A DNA stretch of 37,198 nt from JAEUIZ01 sp046155605 (GCA_046155605.1 JBJXFQ010000147.1:1-37198); one strand, 5' to 3'. Shown: positions 14,880 through 23,434, counted from the first letter of the stretch. Translations and numbers: made by a program. Notes: a model not told the origin generated them from the letters alone.

Positions 14880-15620
14880 ATGACGCCGACGTCCAGTTCA
14901 GTTCGTGCGGAGTCGCCCTGGTGGGCGCGGCGGGTACACGCGGCGCTGCGCGCCACGGCCAGTTTCGTCTTTCGCCACGCCTACAAGGCCGACGCTTCCG
15001 GCGCGGAGAATGTCCCCGCGACCGGACCCGTGCTGCTGGTCGCCAATCACCAGTCCTATCTCGACCCGCCGCTGATCGGTGCGATGGTCCCGCAGCGACA
15101 ACTCGACTATCTCGCGCGGCTGGGGCTCTTCACCAATCCGCTCATGCGCCCCTTCATCCCCATCGCCAACTGCATCCCGATCCGCGAGCAGGGCGGCGAC
15201 GCGACGGCCATCCGCGAGGTGCTCCGCCGCCTCGACGCCGGCCGCGCCGTGCTCATCTTTCCAGAGGGCACGCGCACGCCGGACGGCGCGATGCGACCGT
15301 TCAAGCGCGGCGTCGCCGTGCTCGTCAAACGGGCGCGATGCCCCGTCGTGCCCATCGCGCTGGAGGGCTGCTTTGACTGCTGGCCGCGCGATCGCGAGAT
15401 GCCGCGGATCGGCGGTGCGCGGCGAGTCGCGGTCCGCTATGCCCCCGCCATTCCGCACGACGAACTCATGCGCGACGGGGCCGACGCGGGGCTCGCTCGC
15501 CTCGCCCGGATCGTTGACGGCATGCGGCTCGACCTCCGCGCGGAGATGCGGCGGCGCACCAGCCGCGCCTTCCCCCCTCCCGGGGCCGCAGATATGCCCA
15601 TCGGTCGCGCCACCGCGTAA
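14880..15620 (+). CDS. plsC: 1-acyl-sn-glycerol-3-phosphate acyltransferase (PlsC family)
   Basis: From ATG 14880 the product has 246 residues. The family motifs are clear: NHQSYLD (HxxxxD catalytic motif I), FPEGTRTPDG (motif III, which binds the glycerol-phosphate) and VVPIALEG (motif IV). It transfers an acyl chain to lysophosphatidic acid at the membrane in phospholipid synthesis. It has no strong transmembrane helix and is probably bound to the inner face. An ATG at 14778 would add 34 residues with a hydrophobic stretch (LTVSLLVLA) but lacks support. The stop codon is immediately adjacent, with no gap, to the stop of the convergent glycosyltransferase gene. The exact acyl acceptor is inferred from family only. 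Confidence 0.87.
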   Translation: MTPTSSSVRAESPWWARRVHAALRATASFVFRHAYKADASGAENVPATGPVLLVANHQSYLDPPLIGAMVPQRQLDYLARLGLFTNPLMRPFIPIANCIPIREQGGDATAIREVLRRLDAGRAVLIFPEGTRTPDGAMRPFKRGVAVLVKRARCPVVPIALEGCFDCWPRDREMPRIGGARRVAVRYAPAIPHDELMRDGADAGLARLARIVDGMRLDLRAEMRRRTSRAFPPPGAADMPIGRATA

Positions 15621-17372
15621 CTACGTCGCGCACCGCTGCCGCCACATCTCGCGGATCGCTGCAGAGAACCGGGCCGCATAGCCCGGCCCGTCGCACAGCG
15701 GCGACGCGAGCAATCGCCCGCGCAGCGACGCGCGAAGGGCGACCCGTCGCGCTTCGTCGCGCGCGACGCCCGCCGCGATGCGCACATAGTCGTCCTCGTC
15801 GCGCGCGATCAGATCACCCAGCCCAACGCCCTCGAGCAGCGAGACCCCGACCCGACCCGCGTGCGAGCGACCCGCGAGCGCCACCACCGGCACGCCCATG
15901 TGCAGCGCCTCGAGCGTCGTCGTCGTGCCGTGGTATGGGAATGTATCCAGCGCCACCCCGACCCGTGCGTATTGCGCCAGGTGCTCCGAGATGCCGGCCG
16001 CGGGCGGCAGAATCTCCAGCCGATCCGCGCCGATGCCACCGTCGGCGAACCGCCGCGTCATCTCATCTCGCAACGCCGCATCACGGAAGTTGAAGGCCTT
16101 GAGCACGACTTTCGAGCCGGGCACGGCATCGAGCACGCGCGCCCACAGCGCGATCAGCGGGCCGTTGATCTTCGTCGCCGCGTTGAATGAGCCGAACGTC
16201 AGCGGCACGAGTTCCGATGCCGGCGAAGGGGATCCCTCAGGCGGTGAGAAGCACAGGAAGCACGGATCAAGCCGGATCAGTCCCTCGAGCGCCCACGCCT
16301 CAGCGCCCGCCGGATCGGTGTGCGAATCCACGATTCGATAGCCGATCGCGGGAACGCCGGTCGTGTTGGGGTACCCGAGAAACGTCACCTGCACGGGCGC
16401 GGGCCGGCGCAGCATCACGCCTAGACGATGGCCTTGAGTCAGCCCCCCCGTCTCGACGAGGACATCGATGCCATCGGCGATGATCCGCTCGGCGAGCGCG
16501 GCATCCGTGAGCGCCGCGGACGATCGCCACACCGGCACGAGTGATTTGAGCCGCGTCGTCATGTCGTCTTCCTTCTCGCTCGTCGAATAGCAGACGATCG
16601 AGATCTCGCCGCGATCGATGTGGCGGAAGAGCGGCTCGAGAAAGTACGCGCAACTGTGCCGACGAAGGTCGTGCGAGATCAGACCAAGCCGCAGCGGCCG
16701 GTCGGGATCGTTGGTGCCCTTCCACACGGGCGGCGCGCTCGGCGTTGGATTTGCCGCGGCGAGCAGCACGCCGAACTGCCGATGCGCGGCGACGGTTTCC
16801 TCAGGCGTCGCGCGCGGGTCGTAGTTCAGCGCGTTGGCCAGCATCGAAGCCAACTCGGGATCGTGCGGCGAGGTAGCCAGCGCCGCCCGGGCCACGTCCA
16901 CCGATTCCTCCACGCGCGCCATGCTCCAGAGCGTCGCCGACAGCAGCGCCGCAGCCGCCGAATCCGCCGGGTGCCGCGACACCAGGTCTCGCAGGATTGC
17001 CGCGGCCTCGGGATAGAGGTCGAGTTGCCGGAGCGCCGTGGCCAGGCCGATGCGGGCGTCGTCGCGCGCTGGGTCGAGCGCCAGCGCACGCCCCAGCGCG
17101 TCCGCCGATTCCTGCGCCTTGCCCATCATTCCCAGCGTGTTGCCCAGCGTGACCAGCATGCCCGGATCGTCCGGCCGAGCGGCGACGGCGCGGCGCGCGA
17201 AAAACACCGCCTGCTCGTGGTGCCCGAGACGCGCCAATACCAGCGCCATCCCGTTCGCCGCGGCCGCGTTCCCGGGCGATTGCTGGATGACTCGCTGCAA
17301 CGCCGCGCGGGCCTGCTCGAATCGCCCGGCTTCGTAGTGCTGCCGCGCCTGCTCGAGGCGTGCGTCGCTCAT
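15621..17372 (-). CDS. TPR protein with O-GlcNAc-transferase-like (GT41) domain, copy 2
   Basis: ATG at 17372 overlaps the stop of the upstream gene as ATGA, so translation is probably coupled. The 583-residue protein has N-terminal tetratricopeptide repeats (about 1-200; ARQHYEAGRFEQARAALQRV and similar) and a C-terminal GT41-type domain (about 215-583). The marks are LRLGLISHDLRRHSCAYFLE, QVTFLGYPNTTGVPAIGYRI, LTFGSFNAATKINGPLIALW and DTFPYHGTTTTLEALHMGVP near residue 474, where the nucleotide-sugar site lies. The family moves GlcNAc from UDP-GlcNAc to Ser/Thr of proteins. Donor and target here are unknown. It is cytoplasmic. Its paralogue directly upstream has the same layout. Confidence 0.88.
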   Translation of the reverse strand: MSDARLEQARQHYEAGRFEQARAALQRVIQQSPGNAAAANGMALVLARLGHHEQAVFFARRAVAARPDDPGMLVTLGNTLGMMGKAQESADALGRALALDPARDDARIGLATALRQLDLYPEAAAILRDLVSRHPADSAAAALLSATLWSMARVEESVDVARAALATSPHDPELASMLANALNYDPRATPEETVAAHRQFGVLLAAANPTPSAPPVWKGTNDPDRPLRLGLISHDLRRHSCAYFLEPLFRHIDRGEISIVCYSTSEKEDDMTTRLKSLVPVWRSSAALTDAALAERIIADGIDVLVETGGLTQGHRLGVMLRRPAPVQVTFLGYPNTTGVPAIGYRIVDSHTDPAGAEAWALEGLIRLDPCFLCFSPPEGSPSPASELVPLTFGSFNAATKINGPLIALWARVLDAVPGSKVVLKAFNFRDAALRDEMTRRFADGGIGADRLEILPPAAGISEHLAQYARVGVALDTFPYHGTTTTLEALHMGVPVVALAGRSHAGRVGVSLLEGVGLGDLIARDEDDYVRIAAGVARDEARRVALRASLRGRLLASPLCDGPGYAARFSAAIREMWRQRCAT

Positions 17373-19174
17373 GAAGCCTTGCCCCTGCCCTCGAGCCGGT
17401 TCTCCGCCTCGGCGGCGCACGCCTGCCGCCACATCGCACGAAGCCCAGCCTCGAACCGCCGCGCCCATCCCCTGCCGTCACAGAGCACGCTCGATCGCGC
17501 CCGCTCACGGCACAATGCGCGATCGCGCGCCAGTCGTTCCCGATCCGTGGCCAGCGCGCACGCCGCGTTGACATACTCAGTCGAATCCGCCGCCATCGGC
17601 AGGCCGCCGCACTCGTTCGCCGCGCCGAGCAGGCTCTCGCTCACGCGCCCCGCGTGCGTCCGCCCGCGCACCGCGACCACCGGCACGCCCATCCACAGCG
17701 CCTCGCACGTCGTCGTCGTGCCGTTGTATGGAAACGTATCGAGCGCGATATCCAGTCGCCCATAGAGCGCCAGGTGCTGGCTCGCGCCCGGCGTCTGCGT
17801 CATCACTTCGACACGCCCGGGATCAATGCCCAGCGCCTCAAACCTCTCCGGAAACTCGGACCTCAGGCCCGGATCGCCGAACTCCAGCGCCTTCACCAGC
17901 AACCGCGAGCCCGGCGTCCGTCGAAGCACCTCGGCCCACGCCGCCACGACGCCCCGGTTGATCTTCGGTGCCGAGTTGAACGAGCCGAAGGTGACGTGTC
18001 CGCTCGCCCCCGCGGACGGCGGCGAGACTTCCGGCGCGTCCTCCGGCCCCATGTACGCCAGAAACGGCGGATCGAGACGCAGCAGCCGCTCCGTCGCATG
18101 GTCCTCGCCCGGCGGATCGGTCACGCGATCAACGACGCGCCAACCGATGCGAGAAAGGCCCGTCGTGCTCGGATAGCCGAGGAATGTGGCCTGGAGGGGC
18201 GCTGGCGCGCACGCCATGACGCCGAGCCGGTGCGTCGCGGTGAGGCCTGAGAGTTCGATGAGGATGTCGATCTCGTCGGCGCGAATCTGTGCCGCGATCG
18301 CCGCATCGCCCAGCCCCCCCACCGCCCGCCAGCCATCGGCCATCGCCCGCAGCCTCGCGGCCGCGGCGTCCTCCGCCGGCGCGGTGTAGTAGCAGATGAC
18401 ACTGGTCCGCCCACGATCCCGATGCGCCAGGAACGGCGCGATAAACACCCCCACCGGATGCGCCCGCAGGTCGTACGAGAGCAGCCCGACGCGGATCGGC
18501 CGCTCGGGATCCATCGCTCGCCCGGCCGGCGCAGGCATGACCATCGTGCTCGCCTCGAGCAGCGCGCCATAGCGCCGATGCGCCGCGAGAATCGCCGGGC
18601 CGTCCGCGTCGGGGTCATAGTTCGAGATGTGCGCCAGTGCGGCCGCCGCCGAGAGATCATTCGGCGCGATCGCTGCCGCCCGCTTTGCCGCGTCGGCCGC
18701 CTCCTCGCCCCGCGCAACTTTCAATAGCAGCAGCGCCCGGGCCACGAGCAGGTCCGGGTCATCGGGTGCCGTGACCAGCCCGTGCCGCAGGTGCTCGGCC
18801 GCCTCGGTGAACCGCAGCGCCCCGCGCAGCACATGCGAGATCCCCAGCCGTGGCGCGGGCGCACGCGGATCGAGCGCGATCGCTCGTTCGTACGCTGCCT
18901 TCGCCCGATCGGCCTTGCCAGCCTGCGCCAGCGCATTAGCGAGGTTGCACAGCACGCCGGGATCGCCAGGCCTGCCCGCCACCGCCCGCTCCGCGTGGAA
19001 CGCCGCCAACTCGTGCTGCCCGAGCATCCCCAGCACTAGTGAGAGCGCGTTGGAAAGGTCCGGGTGGCCCGGATGCTGTTGCAGCGCTCGCAAGAGCCCG
19101 GCGCGGGCCTGATCCGCGCGGCCCGCCATCGCCAGTTGCCGCGCCTGCTCGATCTTGGCCGACATGTCCACCAT
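17369..19174 (-). CDS. TPR protein with O-GlcNAc-transferase-like (GT41) domain, copy 1
   Basis: Possible starts are 19195, 19174 and 19165; ATG 19174 (601 residues) is chosen because a TAGGCT box ends 8 bases upstream. N-terminal TPR units (about 1-190, e.g. AKAAYERAIALDPRAPAPRL) precede a GT41 domain with IRVGLLSYDLRAHPVGVFIA, QATFLGYPSTTGLSRIGWRV, VTFGSFNSAPKINRGVVAAW and DTFPYNGTTTTCEALWMGVP near residue 478. The protein is close in layout to the gene that follows, so this is a tandem duplication, though the sequences have diverged widely. Both probably act as a pair on proteins or on a glycan scaffold; TPRs usually choose the protein partner. It is divergent from the DUF4287-type gene. 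Confidence 0.88.
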   Translation of the reverse strand: MVDMSAKIEQARQLAMAGRADQARAGLLRALQQHPGHPDLSNALSLVLGMLGQHELAAFHAERAVAGRPGDPGVLCNLANALAQAGKADRAKAAYERAIALDPRAPAPRLGISHVLRGALRFTEAAEHLRHGLVTAPDDPDLLVARALLLLKVARGEEAADAAKRAAAIAPNDLSAAAALAHISNYDPDADGPAILAAHRRYGALLEASTMVMPAPAGRAMDPERPIRVGLLSYDLRAHPVGVFIAPFLAHRDRGRTSVICYYTAPAEDAAAARLRAMADGWRAVGGLGDAAIAAQIRADEIDILIELSGLTATHRLGVMACAPAPLQATFLGYPSTTGLSRIGWRVVDRVTDPPGEDHATERLLRLDPPFLAYMGPEDAPEVSPPSAGASGHVTFGSFNSAPKINRGVVAAWAEVLRRTPGSRLLVKALEFGDPGLRSEFPERFEALGIDPGRVEVMTQTPGASQHLALYGRLDIALDTFPYNGTTTTCEALWMGVPVVAVRGRTHAGRVSESLLGAANECGGLPMAADSTEYVNAACALATDRERLARDRALCRERARSSVLCDGRGWARRFEAGLRAMWRQACAAEAENRLEGRGKAS

Positions 19175-19182
19175 GCAGCGAG

Positions 19183-19188
19183 AGCCTA
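19183..19188 (-). promoter_or_regulatory. -10-like box before the first GT41 gene
   Basis: TAGGCT on the minus strand, 8 bases before the ATG at 19174, with no Shine-Dalgarno between. This is weaker than the other boxes in the window. Confidence 0.3.
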
Positions 19189-19215
19189 GCGACATCGGGC
19201 CCGCGACGCCGGGTC

Positions 19216-19224
19216 TGGTATCCT
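19216..19224 (+). promoter_or_regulatory. Extended -10 box before the DUF4287/DUF5655-type gene
   Basis: TG (19216-19217), one base, TATCCT (19219-19224), then exactly 6 bases to the ATG at 19231. A leaderless transcript is predicted. Confidence 0.5.
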
Positions 19225-19230
19225 ACCGCC

Positions 19231-19938
19231 ATGGCGAAGAAAGCGACCAAGACGTCTGGCTCGACTCCCGCTCGCCCAAAGGCTCCGGCTGCAAACCGGC
19301 GCGATGCCGCAAGCCTCTACAGCATGCATCCGAGCGTCGCGATGGTGCAGGAATCCATCGCGCGACTCAAGGAGAAAACCGGCCGCTCGCTCGACGAGTG
19401 GCTCCGCTTCATCGCCAAGGAAGGGCCGAAATCCGAGCCCGATCGCCGCGACTGGCTCAAACGTGAGCATGGCCTGGGCACCAACTACGCCTGGTGGCTC
19501 GCCGAGCGATCGTTCGGCAAGGGCGAGGAGCACGACGACCCCGAGAAGTACCTCGCCAAGGCGTCGCACTACGTCGAGACGATGTATGCCGACAAGAAAG
19601 CCGGACTCCGGCCCATCCACGATCGCCTCGTCCAACTCGCCCTCGCCCTCGGCAAAGACGCCAAGGTCTGCCCGTGCGCAACCATGGTCCCGCTCTATCG
19701 CGAGCACGTCTTCGCCCAGATCAAGCCGAGCACCAACACGCGGCTTGACCTTGGGCTCGCGCTGGCGCGCTTCGTCAAGGAAGGCCGCGGCAAGATCCCC
19801 TCCCGTCTCATCGACACCGGCGGTATCGCCAAGAGGGACCGCATCACCCATCGCATCCCGCTCGCCACACTTGCCGAAATCGACGCCGAGGTCGAGCGGT
19901 GGCTGCGGATCGCGTACGAGACCGACGCGCCGGCGTAG
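19231..19938 (+). CDS. DUF4287/DUF5655-type protein
   Basis: The 235-residue protein starts with a basic, Lys/Ala/Pro-rich tail (about 1-28). A segment like DUF4287 follows (about 40-95; IARLKEKTGRSLDEWLRFIA and DWLKREHGLGTNYAWWLAER). The C-terminal part (about 110-230) fits DUF5655, with a catalytic-looking but uncharacterised fold (VCPCATMVPLYREHVFAQIK, LDLGLALARF and a final LRIAYE). This pair of domains is common in soil and environmental bacteria and has no proven role. The basic N-terminus could bind nucleic acid; that is only a guess. It is expressed from its own box, divergent from the GT41 genes. Confidence 0.75.
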   Translation: MAKKATKTSGSTPARPKAPAANRRDAASLYSMHPSVAMVQESIARLKEKTGRSLDEWLRFIAKEGPKSEPDRRDWLKREHGLGTNYAWWLAERSFGKGEEHDDPEKYLAKASHYVETMYADKKAGLRPIHDRLVQLALALGKDAKVCPCATMVPLYREHVFAQIKPSTNTRLDLGLALARFVKEGRGKIPSRLIDTGGIAKRDRITHRIPLATLAEIDAEVERWLRIAYETDAPA

Positions 19939-19986
19939 CCCTAGCCGATACACCCGCGTCACCCGACGCCCGCCGCCGGATCGCTC

Positions 19987-19992
19987 TACCAT
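19987..19992 (+). promoter_or_regulatory. -10 box of the tRNA-Gly gene
   Basis: TACCAT ends 9 bases before the first base of the tRNA, the spacing expected for a transcript that starts two or three bases upstream of the mature 5' end. Confidence 0.35.
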
Positions 19993-20001
19993 TCCGCCAG
20001 C

Positions 20002-20073
20002 GCGGGTGTAGCTCAGTGGTAGAGCGTCAGCCTTCCAAGCTGAATGTCGAGGGTTCAAATCCCTTCGCCCGCT
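20002..20073 (+). tRNA. tRNA-Gly (anticodon TCC)
   Basis: A full cloverleaf is visible: acceptor GCGGGTG pairs with CGCCCGC (one T-G wobble), the D arm contains AGCTCAGTGGTAGAGC, the anticodon stem TCAGC/GCTGA encloses CTTCCAA (anticodon TCC), and the T arm holds GGTTCAAAT. The discriminator base is T, as in bacterial tRNA-Gly. The terminal CCA is not encoded. Confidence 0.97.
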
Positions 20074-20099
20074 CTTGAGGTCGGTCTTCGGCGCGGCGA

Positions 20100-21239
20100 C
20101 TACCCCTCGCGTCCGATCGCCGCCAGCCCCGCCGCCAGGTGATCCAGCACGAACACCGGCTGCACCCCCGCCTCCGCATACCGCTCCGCTCGCGCCGTCA
20201 GTTCAATCGCCCGGCGTGACGACTCCGGATCACGCCGCGCCCGCTTGCGATAGTGCTCGTGGATCATTCGGAAGAGCAGCCGCGCCGCCGACTTGTTCGC
20301 CGCGTCCTTGCTCGCCGACGGATTCGCATCGACCCACGCCTCCGACCACGCCGACAGCAGTTTCGACCCGACGGTCCCCAGCGTCAGCGGAAACCGCCCG
20401 TGGTCCGCCTCCATCAGCAGCGGCGTCAGCGCCCCGTGCCACTGCGAAAGCCCCGTCGCCAGCGCCAAGGACGCCATCCCCGGCGAGCCGTCGGCATAGT
20501 CCACCAGCCAGTCCCGCGCTGCCGCGTCGAGCCCCGACAGATCGCGTGACCCGAGCCACCGGCCCATCGCGGTCGCATCGAGCGGACGAAACGCGACACG
20601 GTGCGAGCGGCTGCGGATCGTCGGCAGCAGCCTGTCAGGCCGCGACGTCACCAGCACGATCAGGCTCCCCACCGGCGGCTCTTCCAGCGTTTTCAGCAGC
20701 GAGTTCTGCCCAGCGTCCTCGATCAACTCCGCCTCATCGATGATGAACGCCCGCGACACCAGCGAGCCCGGCCGGCCCACGCGAGTGCGCGTCGCCGGCT
20801 CGATCAAAAACTCGTCGAGCACCGCCTTGGCGATGTTGCGCTGCTTCGAATCGCGGACCGTCGCCACACGCGACACCGCCGCGAGTTCTTTCGTGATCAC
20901 ATGAAGATCGGGCGTAACCTCGTCGGCTGCCGTCCCACCGGCCTCCGCCGGGGTCAGCGCCAGCCGTGCAAACGCCAGCGCCGTCGTGAACTTCCCGATC
21001 CCCGGCGGACCCTCGAACACCCACGCGTGATGCAACCGGCCCGACCCCATCGCACGCCGAATCGTCGTGATCGCGTCGTCATGGCCGATGATCGCCTCGA
21101 GCCCCAGCGTCGGAACCGATGGCGTCGGCTTCGCCTCGATCTGCTGCACCGCCGCGGGCTTGAGCGAGCGCGGTGCGGCCTTGCTTCCCGCCGGTTTGGC
21201 GGCACGCTTGGCGGGCGAACTGGCGGGCTTCTTGGCCAC
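20100..21239 (-). CDS. holB: DNA polymerase III delta-prime subunit-like clamp-loader ATPase
   Basis: The 379-residue protein has an unusual Lys/Ala/Pro-rich N-terminal tail (1 to about 42), then a clamp-loader AAA+ module: GHDDAITTIRRAM, LHHAWVFEGPPGIGKFT (Walker A about 77-85, K83), IIDEAE (Walker B-like, 166-171), NSLLKTLEEPP, and LLPTIRSRSHRVAFRPL with the SRS sensor. This is the delta-prime subunit that helps load the sliding clamp. The zinc cysteines found between Walker A and B in many delta-prime and gamma/tau subunits are absent here. It starts with GTG, and TACCCT ends 5 bases before it inside the 24-base gap after sthA, so it probably has its own leaderless transcript. Confidence 0.87.
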   Translation of the reverse strand: MAKKPASSPAKRAAKPAGSKAAPRSLKPAAVQQIEAKPTPSVPTLGLEAIIGHDDAITTIRRAMGSGRLHHAWVFEGPPGIGKFTTALAFARLALTPAEAGGTAADEVTPDLHVITKELAAVSRVATVRDSKQRNIAKAVLDEFLIEPATRTRVGRPGSLVSRAFIIDEAELIEDAGQNSLLKTLEEPPVGSLIVLVTSRPDRLLPTIRSRSHRVAFRPLDATAMGRWLGSRDLSGLDAAARDWLVDYADGSPGMASLALATGLSQWHGALTPLLMEADHGRFPLTLGTVGSKLLSAWSEAWVDANPSASKDAANKSAARLLFRMIHEHYRKRARRDPESSRRAIELTARAERYAEAGVQPVFVLDHLAAGLAAIGREG

Positions 21240-21244
21240 GCGGG

Positions 21245-21250
21245 AGGGTA
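21245..21250 (-). promoter_or_regulatory. -10 box for the delta-prime gene
   Basis: TACCCT (21250-21245, minus strand), 5 bases before the GTG at 21239. It has the same hexamer and spacing as the SUI1-like gene. Confidence 0.4.
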
Positions 21251-21263
21251 GGAAGAGCGCTCC

Positions 21264-22679
21264 CTACACGTTGCGCAACTTGTTCAGACCATTGAGCGCC
21301 GCCACCTTGTAGCACTCCGCCAGTGTCGGATAGTTGAAGACCGTGTTCACGAAGTACTCCGCGGTGCCCTTGAGCGCCATCACCGCCTGCCCGATGTGGA
21401 CCAACTCGGTCGCGCCGGTGCCGATGACATGGACGCCGAGGACGGCGTGCGATTCCTGGTGGATCAGCAGTTTGAGCATCCCGATATCGTCGCCGATCAG
21501 TTGCCCGCGCGCGATCTCTTTGTATTGCGCGATCCCCGCCTCGTACGGAATCCCGTCCTTGGTCAGCCGCTCCTCCGTCCAACCGACCATCGAGATTTCG
21601 GGCACCGAGTAGATGCCGTAGGGAAGCAGGTCCTCGATCATCTCGCGCGGCTCACCAAACATGTGGCACGCCGCCAGACGCCCTTGCTCCATGCTCGTCG
21701 AGGCCAGCGCGGGAAAGCCGATCACGTCCCCGCATGCATAAATGTGCGGCACCTTCGTCTGGAACGACTCGTTCACCGCGATCCGCCCGCGCTCGTCGGC
21801 GTCCAATCCCGCCGCGACGAGGTTCAGGTCCGCCGTCGCGCCCTGCCGACCGACCGCATACAGCAGGCAATCGGCGCGCAGCGTCTTCCCGCTCTCCAGC
21901 GTCGCCTCGACCAACTCGTTATGGATCGCGCGAGCCCCGCGCGGCGGCTCGACCTTCGCGATCTTGACCACTTTCTCCCCCAGGCGCAGCGTCATCCCAC
22001 CCTGCCGCAAGTGGTACTGCAGCGCCTCGGTGATCTCGGCATCAACAAAGTCGAGAAGCCGGCTGCGCCCCTCGAGCAGCGTCACCCGCACCCCAAGCAC
22101 CGAGAGCATCGAGGCGTATTCCGTCCCGATCACGCCACCGCCCACCACGATCATCGTGCGCGGGAGTTGATGCAGGTGGTGGATCTCGTCCGACGTGATG
22201 ATTTCATGCTGATCAAACGGCACGCCCCGGGTCTTGGCCGGAACCGTGCCGACCGAGATCGCGAAATGGTCCGCCGTGACTGATTGGTTCGCGTACGAGC
22301 CCGCGATGTCCACGGTCTTCGCGTCGCGGAACGACGCGGTGCCCGTCAGCAGATCAACCCCGTTGGACGCCAGGTGCCCACGAACGATCTCGATCTCGGC
22401 CTTGATCACGTCCCGACACGACTGCATCAGCCCCGCCAGCGTCGCGTCGCGCGCCGCCCGCAGGTCCGCCTCGCGCGGCATCGCCGATTGACGGTTATTG
22501 AAACTCAGAATCGCCTCGCGCAACGCCTTCGAAGGGATCGTTCCCGTGTTGACCGACGCCCCGCCCACCACCTCGCGGCGTTCGACCACGCACACGGATT
22601 TGCCGAGTTTGGCCGCCTGGATGGCGGCACGCTGGCCCGCCGGTCCACTCCCGATGACGCACAGGTCGTAGTGTCGCAT
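21264..22679 (-). CDS. sthA: Soluble pyridine nucleotide transhydrogenase (Si-specific)
   Basis: Start ATG 22679 gives 471 residues; a GTG two codons upstream is possible. The flavoprotein disulfide-reductase fold is complete: GSGPAG (10-15) for FAD, GGASVNTGTIPSKAL (from 39), GGGVIGTEYASMLSVLGVRV for NAD(P), YACGDVIGFPALAST, and a dimer domain ending EYFVNTVFNYPTLAECYKVA, which is typical of SthA. It moves hydride between NADPH and NAD+ and balances the two pools in the cytoplasm. The redox-active cysteine pair of true disulfide reductases is absent: the first Cys position is Ser42 and the second is Thr. That rules out lipoamide or glutathione reductase activity. It is flanked by the HIT gene and holB on the same strand. 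Confidence 0.92.
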   Translation of the reverse strand: MRHYDLCVIGSGPAGQRAAIQAAKLGKSVCVVERREVVGGASVNTGTIPSKALREAILSFNNRQSAMPREADLRAARDATLAGLMQSCRDVIKAEIEIVRGHLASNGVDLLTGTASFRDAKTVDIAGSYANQSVTADHFAISVGTVPAKTRGVPFDQHEIITSDEIHHLHQLPRTMIVVGGGVIGTEYASMLSVLGVRVTLLEGRSRLLDFVDAEITEALQYHLRQGGMTLRLGEKVVKIAKVEPPRGARAIHNELVEATLESGKTLRADCLLYAVGRQGATADLNLVAAGLDADERGRIAVNESFQTKVPHIYACGDVIGFPALASTSMEQGRLAACHMFGEPREMIEDLLPYGIYSVPEISMVGWTEERLTKDGIPYEAGIAQYKEIARGQLIGDDIGMLKLLIHQESHAVLGVHVIGTGATELVHIGQAVMALKGTAEYFVNTVFNYPTLAECYKVAALNGLNKLRNV

Positions 22680-22747
22680 ACCCACTCTTTATCGGTCCGC
22701 CAAGCCCCCGACGCAAGTCCAACGCATCCCCGAGGCTGGACCAAACG

Positions 22748-23176
22748 TCAACCAGCCAGCAGGGCCACGATCTTCCGCGCCAGGTCCGCGCCCGCCGCGG
22801 GCTCGAGTTTCTGGGCTCGCCAGGTGATGTCCAGCCCCGCGCCCTCGGGCCGATTCTCGAAGCGCGGGATGATGTGGAAGTGGACGTGAGGCACGACCTG
22901 GTGCGCCGCCCGCCCGTTGTTCTGCAGAATGTTGAACGCCGTCGCCCCGGTCGCCTTCAGGACCGCCCGCGCCAGTCTCGGCAGGCATCGGCCGATCGCC
23001 GCCGCCGACTCGTCGCTCAGTTGATCCATCGTCGCCGCAGGCTCCTTCGGCACCACCAGCGCGTGCCCCTGGCTCAGCGGCCCGATGTCGAGAAACGCAT
23101 AGACACGATCGTCCTCGAACAACTTGTGCGATGGGATCTCGCCTCGGATGATGCGTGTGAAAATGGTGTCGGCCAT
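22748..23176 (-). CDS. HIT-family nucleotide-binding protein
   Basis: The start at ATG 23176 (MADTIFTRIIRGEIPSHKLF) is fixed by TACTAT lying exactly 6 bases upstream; the frame is open further but not supported. The 142-residue protein contains the histidine triad HVHFHIIPR near its end, with the conserved VYAFLDIGPLSQGHALVVPK strand pair and QNNGRAAHQVVPH. This branch (HinT/Hit-like) hydrolyses nucleoside phosphoramidates and related adenylates in the cytoplasm. The physiological substrate is not known. It is followed at 68 bases by sthA on the same strand. Confidence 0.93.
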   Translation of the reverse strand: MADTIFTRIIRGEIPSHKLFEDDRVYAFLDIGPLSQGHALVVPKEPAATMDQLSDESAAAIGRCLPRLARAVLKATGATAFNILQNNGRAAHQVVPHVHFHIIPRFENRPEGAGLDITWRAQKLEPAAGADLARKIVALLAG

Positions 23177-23182
23177 GCGCAG

Positions 23183-23188
23183 ATAGTA
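23183..23188 (-). promoter_or_regulatory. -10 box for the HIT gene
   Basis: TACTAT (23188-23183, minus strand) followed by exactly 6 bases and the ATG at 23176; predicted leaderless. The rest of the 258-base gap up to 23434 holds nothing else I can identify. Confidence 0.45.
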
Positions 23189-23434
23189 CATCAGGGTCGC
23201 TGACGCCACCCTGACCGGTACGGAGTGCGGTCCATGGCTGTGGCAACGTCGTCAGCAGATCCCAAGTCGCCCCCCCCGGCCCGACCCTTCCTCGCCTGCA
23301 ATGGCGCACCATCGTTACCGCGCGAGTGGACGTGAATCCATGGAAGGCGTTTCCGCTCAACTGGGAACCGAGATTCGAGAAGCCCACCCGCGCCGTCTCG
23401 GGCACGAGTGAGGGAGGGGCATGGATGACCGGGA

